The notes under the pieces are model-generated. The model worked only from the letters and a program-made list of their open reading frames with translations. It was not told where the DNA came from and did no database searches. 47,249 bases of DNA from Candidatus Parcubacteria bacterium (GTDB taxonomy: Bacteria > Patescibacteriota > Minisyncoccia > UBA6257 > 2-01-FULL-56-20): positions 157,758-205,006 of the forward strand of contig DAIDJL010000002.1 in assembly GCA_027450205.1 (NCBI GenBank). The letters run 5' to 3'. A program made the translations under genes and the position numbers. Position 1 is the stretch's first letter, and each line of letters opens with the position of its first letter. Below are positions 1 to 7,911 of the stretch, piece after piece.

Positions 1-1298
1 AACCCGTCTATTATTTTATGCGCGAGCGCCTCGGATGACGCCTGCTCGCCCTGCACCACGAACACCTTCTTTAATGAATCCTTCATGGAGCCCAGCCAAT
101 CCAGTAAATGCGGCTGGTCCGCGTGCGCCGAATATCCCGGAATATCGATCTTCCTGCATCGCACGGGCACCGTTTCGCTGAAGATACGCACTTCCGCGGC
201 GCCTTCAAGCAGCTGCCGGCCCATTGAATCCTGCGCCTGGTATCCCACAAAAACGACCTCGCTCTTGGGATCGGGGAGATATCGCAGTTCGTGATGGAGG
301 ATGCGCCCGCCGTTCGACATGCCGGAGCCGGCGATAATGATCTTTGGCGCAGGAACGTTATTGATATCCTTTGACTGCTCCGTCGTAAGCGTGACCCGCA
401 GGCCGGGAAAGCTCAGTACGTCCTCGCCCTTCTTTACGATATTCTCCACATTATCATTGAACGCATCCTCGTGTTTTTTAAAAAGTTCCGTGAGTTTGAT
501 CGCGAGCGGGCTGTCCAAAAATATCGGCTCGTCTGGTAATTTTCCTTCCCCGTTCAACTGATGAAAATGGAAAAGCAGGTCTTGTGTACGCTCCATCGCA
601 AATGACGGGATCATCAGTACGCCGCCGGCCCTGAATGTCTCATCGATCGCGCCTTGCAGCATCTCGCGGCGGCGGCTGATATCCTCGTGCACGCGGTCGC
701 CATAGGTGGATTCGATCAGGCAGTAATCCGCCGCCGGGATCCGCTCCGTCGGCTTGATGAGCGGCGACGGTACGTTGCCAAGGTCGCCCGAAAACACGAT
801 CGTCTTCCCTTCGGCCTCGATGTGGATGATCGCGGAACCAAGAATATGTCCGGCGTCATACAGCTCTATCCTGAAAGGTCCGACCTCGATCGGCTCGTGA
901 TATCGCACGCCCTTCCACAACGCCGTCACTTTTTCGATATCCTTATCGAGATAGAGCGGCGGCCGCGCCTCGCGCTCGGCCTCCTTGGCGAGCAAGTGCT
1001 CCGAATCGGCCAGCATCAGTTCTGCAAAATCGCGAGTGGCGTGAGTGGAATAGATCGTTCCGCCGAATCCCGCGAGGACCAGGCTCGGCAACCGCCCAAT
1101 GTGATCCAGATGGGAATGGGTGACAAAAACCGCCGTCACGGTTTTGGGATCGTACGCAAACGGCTCAAAGTTCTCGCGGTCGGCATAGTGCCCCCCTTGA
1201 TGAAGCCCGCAATCGATCATGATCTTCGTCCCGCCCGACTCCAAAATATAGTTCGACCCCGTCGCCTCGCCCGTACCTCCGTAGAAAGTAAGTTGCAT
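1..1298 (-). CDS. MBL-fold beta-CASP RNA hydrolase (partial, C-terminus off the left edge)
   Basis: The frame is open from an ATG at 1298 to the left edge, giving 432 residues without a stop. The N-terminus has the metallo-beta-lactamase fold with the zinc-binding motif HSHLDH (residues 61-66). A beta-CASP insert follows, and the motifs IIIAGSGMSNGG and YSAHADQ lie near the end. This is the layout of the YSH1/CPSF-type exonuclease family (COG1236), which cleaves or trims RNA in the cytoplasm; the full length is usually about 450 residues, so little is missing. A -10 element TATACT (1312-1307, minus strand) lies 8 nt before the ATG, with a -35 TTGTTC 17 bp further upstream. It is transcribed away from a small plus-strand unit. 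The exact substrate cannot be told from sequence. Confidence 0.9.
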   Translation of the reverse strand, partial: MQLTFYGGTGEATGSNYILESGGTKIMIDCGLHQGGHYADRENFEPFAYDPKTVTAVFVTHSHLDHIGRLPSLVLAGFGGTIYSTHATRDFAELMLADSEHLLAKEAEREARPPLYLDKDIEKVTALWKGVRYHEPIEVGPFRIELYDAGHILGSAIIHIEAEGKTIVFSGDLGNVPSPLIKPTERIPAADYCLIESTYGDRVHEDISRRREMLQGAIDETFRAGGVLMIPSFAMERTQDLLFHFHQLNGEGKLPDEPIFLDSPLAIKLTELFKKHEDAFNDNVENIVKKGEDVLSFPGLRVTLTTEQSKDINNVPAPKIIIAGSGMSNGGRILHHELRYLPDPKSEVVFVGYQAQDSMGRQLLEGAAEVRIFSETVPVRCRKIDIPGYSAHADQPHLLDWLGSMKDSLKKVFVVQGEQASSEALAHKIIDG

Positions 1299-1306
1299 AT
1301 ATGGTA

Positions 1307-1348
1307 AGTATACGGCTGCTTGCAGGATGGAACAAATAGCGGTATGGT
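1307..1348. promoter_or_regulatory. Overlapping divergent promoters
   Basis: Minus strand: TATACT (1312-1307) with TTGTTC (1335-1330), 17-bp spacer, serving the beta-CASP hydrolase. Plus strand: TTGCAG (1320-1325) and TATGGT (1343-1348), 17-bp spacer, serving the small plus-strand unit at 1384. The two promoters interleave, so they probably interfere. Motif reading only. Confidence 0.45.
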
Positions 1349-1383
1349 AATCAGCAGTAGCATTTCACTGGAGAAAATCAAAG

Positions 1384-1719
1384 ATGCCCAGAAGGATGAT
1401 ATTGTCGGAACGACAAAGAGCGCGCGCGACAGCCGATCTGGTCGCCGCAAGCCCATCACGCAGAACCGAATCCGAACCCGAATTCTCAGCGACCGCAACG
1501 CGCTCGCTGATGGCAGAGGTTTTCGGACAGCGGAACCGTCCCTATATCCGACCCCACATACAGCGCCTGCAACTGGCGCAGAAATTATCACCTCCCCCGA
1601 AAACTCCCGCTACGGAGAAAAAGGGGCAGCCATCAAAAGGCGCATCCTCGGCCCCGACCCGGCATCAGTCCAAGCCCCACGGCCGAAACCATCACGTCTT
1701 CGCATTCAGAACAGCCTGA
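1384..1719 (+). CDS. Hypothetical basic protein, 111 aa (uncertain)
   Basis: No family recognised. The frame encodes 111 residues: an Arg/Ser-rich N-terminal half and a Pro/Lys/His-rich, probably disordered C-terminal half. It is the only content of the roughly 490-bp gap between the beta-CASP hydrolase and the MurE-like gene. What supports it is its setting: a plausible plus-strand promoter (TTGCAG/TATGGT), a GGAG 10 nt before the ATG, and a GC-rich hairpin with a T run on the plus strand just after the stop. The low-complexity composition also fits a non-coding transcript with a chance open frame, so the call is weak. Confidence 0.35.
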   Translation: MPRRMILSERQRARATADLVAASPSRRTESEPEFSATATRSLMAEVFGQRNRPYIRPHIQRLQLAQKLSPPPKTPATEKKGQPSKGASSAPTRHQSKPHGRNHHVFAFRTA

Positions 1720-1746
1720 ATAAATCGTTTATTTTTGAGCCCAACA

Positions 1747-1788
1747 GCCCCGCCCCTTCTTTTTTTCGGGGGGTGGGGCGCTTTTTTT
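1747..1788 (+). terminator. Intrinsic terminator after the 111-aa frame
   Basis: A 10-bp stem (GCCCCGCCCC at 1747-1756 with GGGGTGGGGC at 1770-1779, one G-U pair) is followed by seven T on the plus strand. The minus strand has no T run here, so it serves plus-strand transcription. The tail touches the stop codon of the convergent MurE-like gene. Confidence 0.75.
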
Positions 1789-3055
1789 ATTTCTTTCCTT
1801 TCTTTTTTAATGCCGCCTCCATCACGGCACGCTCGCTCCACGGGACCTTGTTTCCTCCTGCAATATGGATCCAATCCTCGCTTCCCTTCCCCGTACCAAT
1901 GACCACATCACCTTCGTTTGCAAGTGCGGCCGCTTTTTCGATCGCTTCCGCGCGGTCCAAGATTTTATAAACATGCTGGTCTTCGCGCAACGGTTGCGGA
2001 ATGCCGCCCCCGACCTCGTCCATGATCTTCTGCGGGTCTTCGTCATACGGATCTTCGTTCGTCAGGATGATCTCGTCGCAATGATCCGCGGCGATCGCGC
2101 CCATCGACGGGCGCTTCCATGTATCGCGGCCGCCGCCTGCGGCACCGAGCACGCAGATCAGGCGCGGGTGCGGGAATGCGCGCGACGGCTTCGGTTTTGC
2201 CGCGGTATAGGCCGCCTCGAGCGATTCCGGCGTATGCGCATAATCCACGACCGCGGTGTAATCGCCGACATGCACGAATTCCATCCGGCCCGGTACGCCC
2301 TCGAACGCGAGTATTGCATCATCAATGACCTTGTTCGCGATACCAAGCCCTTTTGCGATCGCCACCGCCACCGCGATATTCTCCTCGTTGAACGGGCTCA
2401 TGAGAAAATGCGGCGCCTCGTTGTCGCGGCGCATCTTCGTCGTGCGAATGTGGGGCATTGAGTCGTGGAAAAATTCGTCGTCTTTGGAAAACGTAATCGG
2501 TTCATACCCGCCGAGTGCCCCGATGAAAAAGCCGAAGTTCTTGTCGTCGCGGTTCAAAAATACCTTGCCGCCCTTTTTAATGACATATTCCAAAAACTCC
2601 AACTTTGCCCCGCGATAATTCTCGAACGATCCGTGCGACTCGATGTGCTCCGGAGCAAGGTTCGTAAGTACGCCCATATTCCAATGAATGAAGCGGTGCC
2701 GGTGCTGGACGATGCCCTGCGACGCGACCTCAACGATCGCGTAACTGCATTTTGCGCGCGCGGCATCGTGCAAAAACTTCTGGAGATATGCGCGCCCCGG
2801 CATCGTGTTGCCGATCGTGTTCTTTCCGCTCTCGTCGCCGATCTTCACGCGAAGCGAAGAGATGAGCGCCGTGCGCTTGCCTGCGGCCTCAAGAATGGCA
2901 TTGATGAGCTCGATGGTCGTTGTCTTTCCCTTCGTGCCGGTCACGCCGATCACGAACAATTTTTTGCTCGGGTTGCGATATAAACGCGCGCCCGCCCACG
3001 CCCATAAAAAATGGTAGACGGAACGCGGGTGAAGGTTTTTGAAAAATTTTTCCAT
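1787..3055 (-). CDS. murE: MurE-like Mur ligase (UDP-MurNAc-tripeptide synthetase family)
   Basis: 422 residues. The Mur ligase P-loop is near the N-terminus (VTGTKGKTTT, about residues 38-47). The central ATPase part includes NTMPGR and the EVASQG segment, followed by a C-terminal ligase domain. It probably adds the third amino acid to UDP-MurNAc-dipeptide in the cytoplasm. MurE enzymes are usually 480-500 residues and start with a separate UDP-binding domain; here about 35 residues precede the P-loop, so that domain is essentially absent. Where DAP-specific enzymes carry DNPR, this one has NEDPYDEDP, so the amino acid added cannot be assigned. It lies 20 bp downstream of ruvA and is probably co-transcribed with it. 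Confidence 0.85.
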   Translation of the reverse strand: MEKFFKNLHPRSVYHFLWAWAGARLYRNPSKKLFVIGVTGTKGKTTTIELINAILEAAGKRTALISSLRVKIGDESGKNTIGNTMPGRAYLQKFLHDAARAKCSYAIVEVASQGIVQHRHRFIHWNMGVLTNLAPEHIESHGSFENYRGAKLEFLEYVIKKGGKVFLNRDDKNFGFFIGALGGYEPITFSKDDEFFHDSMPHIRTTKMRRDNEAPHFLMSPFNEENIAVAVAIAKGLGIANKVIDDAILAFEGVPGRMEFVHVGDYTAVVDYAHTPESLEAAYTAAKPKPSRAFPHPRLICVLGAAGGGRDTWKRPSMGAIAADHCDEIILTNEDPYDEDPQKIMDEVGGGIPQPLREDQHVYKILDRAEAIEKAAALANEGDVVIGTGKGSEDWIHIAGGNKVPWSERAVMEAALKKKGKK

Positions 3056-3075
3056 GGGAACGCCTCTGCGACAGG

Positions 3076-3660
3076 CTATTTGTGTTTGTTCGCCAGCACC
3101 GCAAGCGCGGCGCGCAGACGCGCTTCGGCGCCCTCGACATCCTTGCCGACCTTCGCGAGCGCGGCGCGCGCCTCTTCGCGCCGATAGCCCAGGCTGGCGA
3201 GCGCCTCCATAAGGTCGGAGTCGGTCTGCATCTTCTCCACCACGTCGCCGGATGTCGCCGCCTGCACCTTATTCTTGAGCTCGACGATCACACGCTCTGC
3301 CGTCTTGCGCCCGATGCCCGGCGCGCGGGCCAAAAGGTCCGGCCGGCTTTCTTTGATGGCAGCAGATAATTCGTCGAGCGGACCGATGTCCAGGATCGCG
3401 AGCGCCGAACGTGGGCCGACGCCGGAAACGGAAATAAGCATCTCGAAAAAATCCAATTCGTTCGGCGACGTGAATCCAAAAAGGTCGAGCGCATCCTCGC
3501 GTACATGGAGATGACAGAAGAATTTCACATCGGCGCCGATGGCAGGCAATCCCTCGAGCGTAAGCCGGCTCGCAAAGAGCTTGAGCCCCAATCCTCCTGT
3601 TTCCACAACGGCGAAATGGCTGTCTTTGAGCGCGAGTTTGCCGGAGACGCTGTATATCAT
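3076..3660 (-). CDS. ruvA: Holliday junction branch migration protein RuvA
   Basis: 194 residues, the usual length. It starts MIYSVSGKL at 3660, as RuvA proteins do; longer upstream extensions are not conserved. An OB-fold is followed by two helix-hairpin-helix motifs (ISVSGVGPRSAL and RAPGIGRKTAERV) and a C-terminal three-helix domain (SLGYRREEARAAL) that contacts RuvB. RuvA tetramers bind four-way junctions and target the RuvB motor to them. ruvB and ruvC are also in this window but in separate transcription units. A -10 TATAAT is 6 nt before the ATG, predicting a leaderless message. It is divergent from rpsT. Confidence 0.97.
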   Translation of the reverse strand: MIYSVSGKLALKDSHFAVVETGGLGLKLFASRLTLEGLPAIGADVKFFCHLHVREDALDLFGFTSPNELDFFEMLISVSGVGPRSALAILDIGPLDELSAAIKESRPDLLARAPGIGRKTAERVIVELKNKVQAATSGDVVEKMQTDSDLMEALASLGYRREEARAALAKVGKDVEGAEARLRAALAVLANKHK

Positions 3661-3666
3661 GGGTTC

Positions 3667-3672
3667 ATTATA
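3667..3672 (-). promoter_or_regulatory. -10 element of ruvA
   Basis: Perfect TATAAT on the minus strand separated from the ruvA ATG by 6 nt, so transcription should start at or next to the A of ATG. No good -35 is seen in the GC-repeat stretch upstream. Confidence 0.6.
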
Positions 3673-3698
3673 GCGCGCGCGCGAATTAAAGGAATCAC

Positions 3699-3726
3699 TT
3701 GCAAAACCTGAGCATTCTTGTATACT
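3699..3726 (+). promoter_or_regulatory. Promoter of rpsT
   Basis: TTGCAA (3699-3704) and TATACT (3721-3726) with a 16-bp spacer. Only 7 nt lie between the -10 and the rpsT ATG, predicting a leaderless message. Confidence 0.7.
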
Positions 3727-3733
3727 AATCCCC

Positions 3734-4009
3734 ATGCCGATCACCAGTTCAGCAAAGAAGGCGCTCCGCCAGGCAAAGACACGCCGTGCGCGCAATATCA
3801 TCCGCAAAGATGCCTATAAGGCGCAGGTTACCGGGCTTCGTAAGCTCGTCGTCTCAAAAAAGATCGAAGAGGCCGTAAAAGCGCTCCCCGCAGTGTTCAA
3901 AGCGCTCGACAAAGCCGCCAGGACGAAGGTCATCGAGAAGAATAAGGCAAGCCGCCTCAAATCCCGCCTCTCTCAGCTTATCAATAAATCCACCAAGGCC
4001 TCTTCATAG
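3734..4009 (+). CDS. rpsT: 30S ribosomal protein S20
   Basis: 91 residues, basic and helical. It starts MPITSSAKKALRQAKTRRAR, typical of bS20, with the conserved K/R-rich first helix and the C-terminal helix with NKASRLKSRLS. It binds 16S rRNA early in 30S assembly. It is monocistronic, between divergent ruvA and convergent holA, and its last 37 nt overlap the 3' end of holA on the other strand. The promoter is 7 nt from the ATG and no Shine-Dalgarno is present. Confidence 0.96.
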   Translation: MPITSSAKKALRQAKTRRARNIIRKDAYKAQVTGLRKLVVSKKIEEAVKALPAVFKALDKAARTKVIEKNKASRLKSRLSQLINKSTKASS

Positions 4010-4788
4010 TCCACCTTCCCGGACTTTACGGCCAGATCATACTCCGCCATGTGCGGGGTTTTTTCTTGCCATTGCGACGCGAGAATATTGAAGATCTTTG
4101 CCGGCGGATCGTTTGCCGCAAGCATCGTCTCAAGCGCATACAGCCGATTTTTCATTTCATAATTTTTTAATCCATTGATCAGGCCCCAGTAATTCGGCGC
4201 AACCTCAAGATCGAAGATATCCAGGTCTTCTTTATCGATCGGCCCTGCCGCGGTGCTGCCCCCCGCCGCCTCGCGCGGCGTACCGAGCCCGGCTAACTTT
4301 TGTAATTCCGTCACAAGCCCCCACGTATTGCCTTCATACACCGCCCCCAAAAACTGCACGGCGGCGGGCGTCAGTTCTGCGCCGTTCTTTTTAGCCTCAG
4401 CCCGTATGAACGCGGACCACTCCGCTCCCGCGAGTGCATCGAATTTCTGCGAGATCGCCGGCTTCTCGAGTAAAAACGCAAGCGCCTTCACCGGTTTATC
4501 CTTTTCCGCCACCAGGACGGTGATGTTTTTTTCCTCAATGAACGGCTTCAATAATTTCGCCAGTTTCGGCGCATCAAGTTCAAAAGCGTTTTCCAGCACC
4601 GCAAGTTTTGCGGATTCAAAAATCGATTGCGTTTTTAAAAATTCACCGAGGTTTTCAAGTGCCGTTTTCTCTTCAAGATCAAAAATACCGACCCCGATCT
4701 CCAATCGCTTTTTAGAAAACTCCGCGATAATGGAACGCTTCTTTTCGGAACGGCGATAGTCGTCCGGCCCGTAGAGGAAGATGATCAT
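3973..4788 (-). CDS. holA: DNA polymerase III subunit delta
   Basis: 271 residues. The start MIIFLYGPDD at 4788 is chosen because this N-terminal strand is the HolA signature; a frame opening five codons earlier is not supported. The order is a degenerate AAA+ fold without a functional P-loop, then the helical lid with the PAAVQFL and GNTWGLVTELQKLA segments, then the C-terminal collar. Delta opens the beta clamp (dnaN, also in this window) as part of the clamp loader. A TATAAT lies 6 nt before the ATG, inside the tail of pyrG, so it can be expressed alone or by read-through. Its 3' end overlaps rpsT by 37 nt in antisense. Confidence 0.85.
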   Translation of the reverse strand: MIIFLYGPDDYRRSEKKRSIIAEFSKKRLEIGVGIFDLEEKTALENLGEFLKTQSIFESAKLAVLENAFELDAPKLAKLLKPFIEEKNITVLVAEKDKPVKALAFLLEKPAISQKFDALAGAEWSAFIRAEAKKNGAELTPAAVQFLGAVYEGNTWGLVTELQKLAGLGTPREAAGGSTAAGPIDKEDLDIFDLEVAPNYWGLINGLKNYEMKNRLYALETMLAANDPPAKIFNILASQWQEKTPHMAEYDLAVKSGKVDYEEALVDLLIS

Positions 4789-4794
4789 GCCACT

Positions 4795-4800
4795 ATTATA
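4795..4800 (-). promoter_or_regulatory. -10 element of holA
   Basis: TATAAT on the minus strand, 6 nt before the holA ATG and just past the pyrG stop codon. Predicts a leaderless holA message. No clear -35. Confidence 0.55.
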
Positions 4801-4805
4801 CACCT

Positions 4806-6497
4806 CTACGCCGCCGAAGCCCCCAGGTCGGGATGCAACGCTTCGCGCCGCGTCTTCGCGGCCTTCATAAACTCGCGGAACAACGGATGTGGCGCGAGCG
4901 GGCGCGACTTTAATTCCGGGTGGAACTGCGTGCCAAGGAAGAACGGATGGATCGATCGTGGAAGTTCCGCTACCTCCATGAGACGCCGCGACGGCGACGC
5001 GCCGGAGAAAACAAGCCCGCCCTTCTCGAGGCGCTTCACATAAATCGGGTTCACTTCGTAGCGATGCCGATGCCGCTCGGAAATTTTTGTACGGCCGTAC
5101 GCACGCTCCGCAGTCGTCCCCTTTTTAAGCACGGCCGGGTACGCGCCAAGCCGCATCGTCGCACCATACCTGCTCTCCGCCATCAGCTTCTTCTGCTCGG
5201 GGAGGATGTCGATGATCGGATATTTTGTTCTGGGGTCCACTTCTGTCGTATTCGCGCCCTTCATCTTGAGCACGTTTCGCGCGAATTCCACCGTAGCCAG
5301 CTGCATGCCGTAACAAAGCCCGAAATACGGGATCTTATTCTCGCGGCAATAGCGGATCGCAGCGAGCTTGCCCTCCACGCCCCGGCTTCCAAACCCGCCG
5401 GGGACGATGATCCCGTCAAATTCCTCCAGTTTTTTGAGATCCTCCGCTTTGCCGCTCTCAAACTCGCCCGAATCAAGCCATTTGATCTCCGGCCTCACGC
5501 CCCAGAATGCGGCGCTGTGCTTGATCGACTCGATGACGGAAAGGTACGAGTCCGCCAGAATGAATTTCCCGCTTGAAAAATATTTTCCGACGATGCCGAT
5601 ATGTACGACGTCCTTCGCATCATGGATCCTTTGCGCGAATGCACGCCAATCTTTCATGTCCTTCGCGCGCGGGCGCATCGAAAGTTTTTCCAATATCAAA
5701 TTCCCCAAATTGTCTTTTTCAAAATTGACCGGGATATCGTAGAGGCTCGAGACGTCCGGCGCGGAGATCACATCCTCTTCGCGCACATTGCAATTGAACG
5801 CGATCTTCTCCTTGCGCTTTTCATCCAGCGGATATTTTGCGCGCGCCAAAATAATATCGGGCTGCAGGCCGGTGGAGTTAAGCGCGCGTACCGCGTGCTG
5901 GGTCGGCTTCGTCTTCAGCTCATTATCGTCGCTCATGATCGGCAAATGGCTCACCAAAATGAGCAACGTGTCCTTCGGGTGTTTTATTTTTGCGATGCGG
6001 ATCGCCTCCAAAAATAAAATGTTCTCGTATTCTCCCGCAGTACCGCCGACCTCCACCATGATAACGTCCGCCTTGGCGAGTTCCGCCGCTTTATCGATGC
6101 GATCCATCACCTCCATCGGGATATACGGCACGACGCTCACCGACCGGCCGCCGTATCCCATGCTTCGCTCGCGCTCGATGACCGTTTTATAGATACTGCC
6201 CGTCGTCATATAGTTCCTGCCGGAAAGATCGCGGTTCAAAAAGCGCTCGTAGTTGCCCATGTCCTGGTCGCATTCCGTTCCGTCGTCCAAAACAAAAACC
6301 TCACCGTGTTCGGTGGGGTTCATGGTGCCCGCGTCGACGTTCACGTACGGGTCGATCTTAACGGAGGTAACTTCCAGTCCGCGCGACTGCAGAATTTTTC
6401 CGATGGATGACGACGCGACACCCTTACCGACGCCCGACATGACTCCTCCGACGATGAAAACGTATTTGTGGTGTTTTTTGGTTTTCGTCGCGGCCAT
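4806..6497 (-). CDS. pyrG: CTP synthase
   Basis: 563 residues, slightly longer than the common 535-550. The amidoligase domain begins KYVFIVGGVMSGVGKGVASS with its P-loop. The C-terminal glutaminase domain has the nucleophile motif GLCYGMQ and the QFHPEL histidine-glutamate pair. It makes CTP from UTP, ATP and glutamine in the cytoplasm. The start at 6497 is chosen because the conserved N-terminus follows within 12 residues; an open upstream extension runs into the kinase gene and is not conserved. A perfect 10-bp inverted repeat ends on the A of the start codon. The gene is 43 bp downstream of the sensor kinase and 17 bp upstream of holA. Confidence 0.97.
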   Translation of the reverse strand: MAATKTKKHHKYVFIVGGVMSGVGKGVASSSIGKILQSRGLEVTSVKIDPYVNVDAGTMNPTEHGEVFVLDDGTECDQDMGNYERFLNRDLSGRNYMTTGSIYKTVIERERSMGYGGRSVSVVPYIPMEVMDRIDKAAELAKADVIMVEVGGTAGEYENILFLEAIRIAKIKHPKDTLLILVSHLPIMSDDNELKTKPTQHAVRALNSTGLQPDIILARAKYPLDEKRKEKIAFNCNVREEDVISAPDVSSLYDIPVNFEKDNLGNLILEKLSMRPRAKDMKDWRAFAQRIHDAKDVVHIGIVGKYFSSGKFILADSYLSVIESIKHSAAFWGVRPEIKWLDSGEFESGKAEDLKKLEEFDGIIVPGGFGSRGVEGKLAAIRYCRENKIPYFGLCYGMQLATVEFARNVLKMKGANTTEVDPRTKYPIIDILPEQKKLMAESRYGATMRLGAYPAVLKKGTTAERAYGRTKISERHRHRYEVNPIYVKRLEKGGLVFSGASPSRRLMEVAELPRSIHPFFLGTQFHPELKSRPLAPHPLFREFMKAAKTRREALHPDLGASAA

Positions 6498-6520
6498 TTC
6501 GCATATCAGTATATGCGAAA
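6497..6520 (-). promoter_or_regulatory. Perfect inverted repeat abutting the pyrG start
   Basis: Two 10-bp arms (6497-6506 and 6511-6520) around a 4-nt centre. On the minus strand the repeat contains TATACT, 10 nt before the ATG. It can be an operator over the -10 or an RNA hairpin whose last base is the A of AUG. No T run follows, so it is not a terminator for the upstream kinase gene. Confidence 0.6.
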
Positions 6521-6540
6521 CCCCATTACAAGGGAAGGGG

Positions 6541-7875
6541 CTAGAAGTAATCCTCGGCGCCCACTTCGTTTTTAGGAACCAAATTCGGATCGGTCGGCAG
6601 CGCGAAGGATATCGTGGTGCCGCGGTTGAGCTCGGATTCCGCCCATATCTGGCCGCCGTGCGCATTTACGACGCCTTTCGCAATATAAAGGCCGAGACCG
6701 GAACCTTCGGTTTGCAGCTTGAGCGCATTGTCGGCCCGGTAGAACTTATTGAACAGCTTCTCCATGGATTCCGGCGGGATACCGATGCCGGTATCCTTCA
6801 CGCTCACGACGACATATGGCTTATCCTGCATCTTGTCCACCTTGACCGTCACTTCCCCATTCTCCACGTTATAGCGAATGGCATTTTCAAGAAGGTTGGT
6901 GACGGCAAGCGCGAGCCGCTTCGGATCGATGAACACATGGGGTAGGCCTTCCGACGGCCGGTCGAAATATATTTTGATCCCCGATTTTTGCGCGGCCGGC
7001 AGGACATCCGCCAGCGTCTTCGCGATAAAGTCAGAGATGTCCGTATCCTCGAATTTATACCCGAATTGCCCGTCCTCCATCTTTGCGATATTGAGCAGGT
7101 CCTCGATGCGGCGCAAAAGGCTGTCGCTTGCCGCGAGGGCGTTCGTAACGATCGTCTTGTTCGTTCCGTCCAGCCCCGTCGCATTATTGAGCGACTGTAG
7201 CGCCCAGCTGATGTCCGTCACCGGTCCGCGCAGCTGGTGCGAAGCGACCGTCACAAACTCGCTCTTGGAACGCAGCGCAAGAATTTGCGACGTGCGGTCG
7301 CGAATGATCTTCATAAATGCGAGCGGCTTGCCGTGCTCGTCCGTCACCGGAGCGGTTGTCACGCGGAATTCAAGCGGCGGATCGGTGAATGAGATGTCGA
7401 CGACCTGCGGATATTCGCCTTCTTTCGTGCGCGGAATGACGCGCGGTGCAAGCGACGGGAAAACGATCTGGATGAGCGTACGCCAGCCTTCGCGCTCCAC
7501 GTCGCGCGGAGAAAAAACGTGGCCGATTACCGCCTTTGCGTCGAGCTTAAAGATGCGCTCCGCAGCGGGGTTGAAAAAGATCACGCGGAAATCCGCTTCG
7601 TATACGATGAGCGCGTCGCCGAGGCTGCCAAGGATACTGTTCAGCTCGCTCCGTTCGACGCTCGTGTCACGATCGATCCGCGCCGAACGGTATACGCTTG
7701 AAGCCGACAAGGCAAAAAGGATAAGGAGGAGTCCGCCGTCAACGAACGAAATCCACGATGTCAGCACATAGAGGTCGAGGATAAAGACCGCGGCAATGAC
7801 CGCAAGCAACACCCAAACCACCTGAAATTCAGGCCACAAGACGACATCCCTGATTTTTGATGTTTGGTTCTTCAA
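6541..7875 (-). CDS. Membrane sensor histidine kinase with PAS domain
   Basis: 444 residues, starting at TTG (7875). Two membrane segments lie at about residues 19-60, then a PAS domain (about 75-195), the HisKA dimerisation helix with phospho-acceptor His213 in ASHQLRGP, and an ATPase domain with the N-box (Asn331), DTGIGIP and GSGLGLYIA. With almost no loop between the membrane helices it likely senses an intracellular or membrane cue through the PAS domain. No response regulator lies nearby, so it is an orphan. TATAAT lies 9 nt before the TTG, so it probably has its own promoter. It is followed by pyrG after 43 bp. Confidence 0.9.
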   Translation of the reverse strand: MKNQTSKIRDVVLWPEFQVVWVLLAVIAAVFILDLYVLTSWISFVDGGLLLILFALSASSVYRSARIDRDTSVERSELNSILGSLGDALIVYEADFRVIFFNPAAERIFKLDAKAVIGHVFSPRDVEREGWRTLIQIVFPSLAPRVIPRTKEGEYPQVVDISFTDPPLEFRVTTAPVTDEHGKPLAFMKIIRDRTSQILALRSKSEFVTVASHQLRGPVTDISWALQSLNNATGLDGTNKTIVTNALAASDSLLRRIEDLLNIAKMEDGQFGYKFEDTDISDFIAKTLADVLPAAQKSGIKIYFDRPSEGLPHVFIDPKRLALAVTNLLENAIRYNVENGEVTVKVDKMQDKPYVVVSVKDTGIGIPPESMEKLFNKFYRADNALKLQTEGSGLGLYIAKGVVNAHGGQIWAESELNRGTTISFALPTDPNLVPKNEVGAEDYF

Positions 7876-7884
7876 TTTCTATTC

Positions 7885-7890
7885 ATTATA
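7885..7890 (-). promoter_or_regulatory. -10 element of the sensor kinase gene
   Basis: TATAAT on the minus strand, 9 nt before the TTG start codon. It supports TTG as the true start and a very short leader. Confidence 0.5.
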
Positions 7891-7911
7891 GCATCATCGC
7901 GGCAGCCGCTT

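Noticed and set aside
654-1307. 217-codon plus-strand open frame
   Set aside because: It lies opposite the beta-CASP hydrolase, whose motifs are unmistakable; the plus frame has no recognisable domain and is Arg-rich as antisense frames of GC-rich genes are.
1320-1970. 216-codon plus-strand frame running into the MurE-like gene
   Set aside because: It crosses a strong terminator and the 3' end of the MurE-like gene and has no domain signal; the shorter 1384-1719 frame fits the promoter and terminator better.
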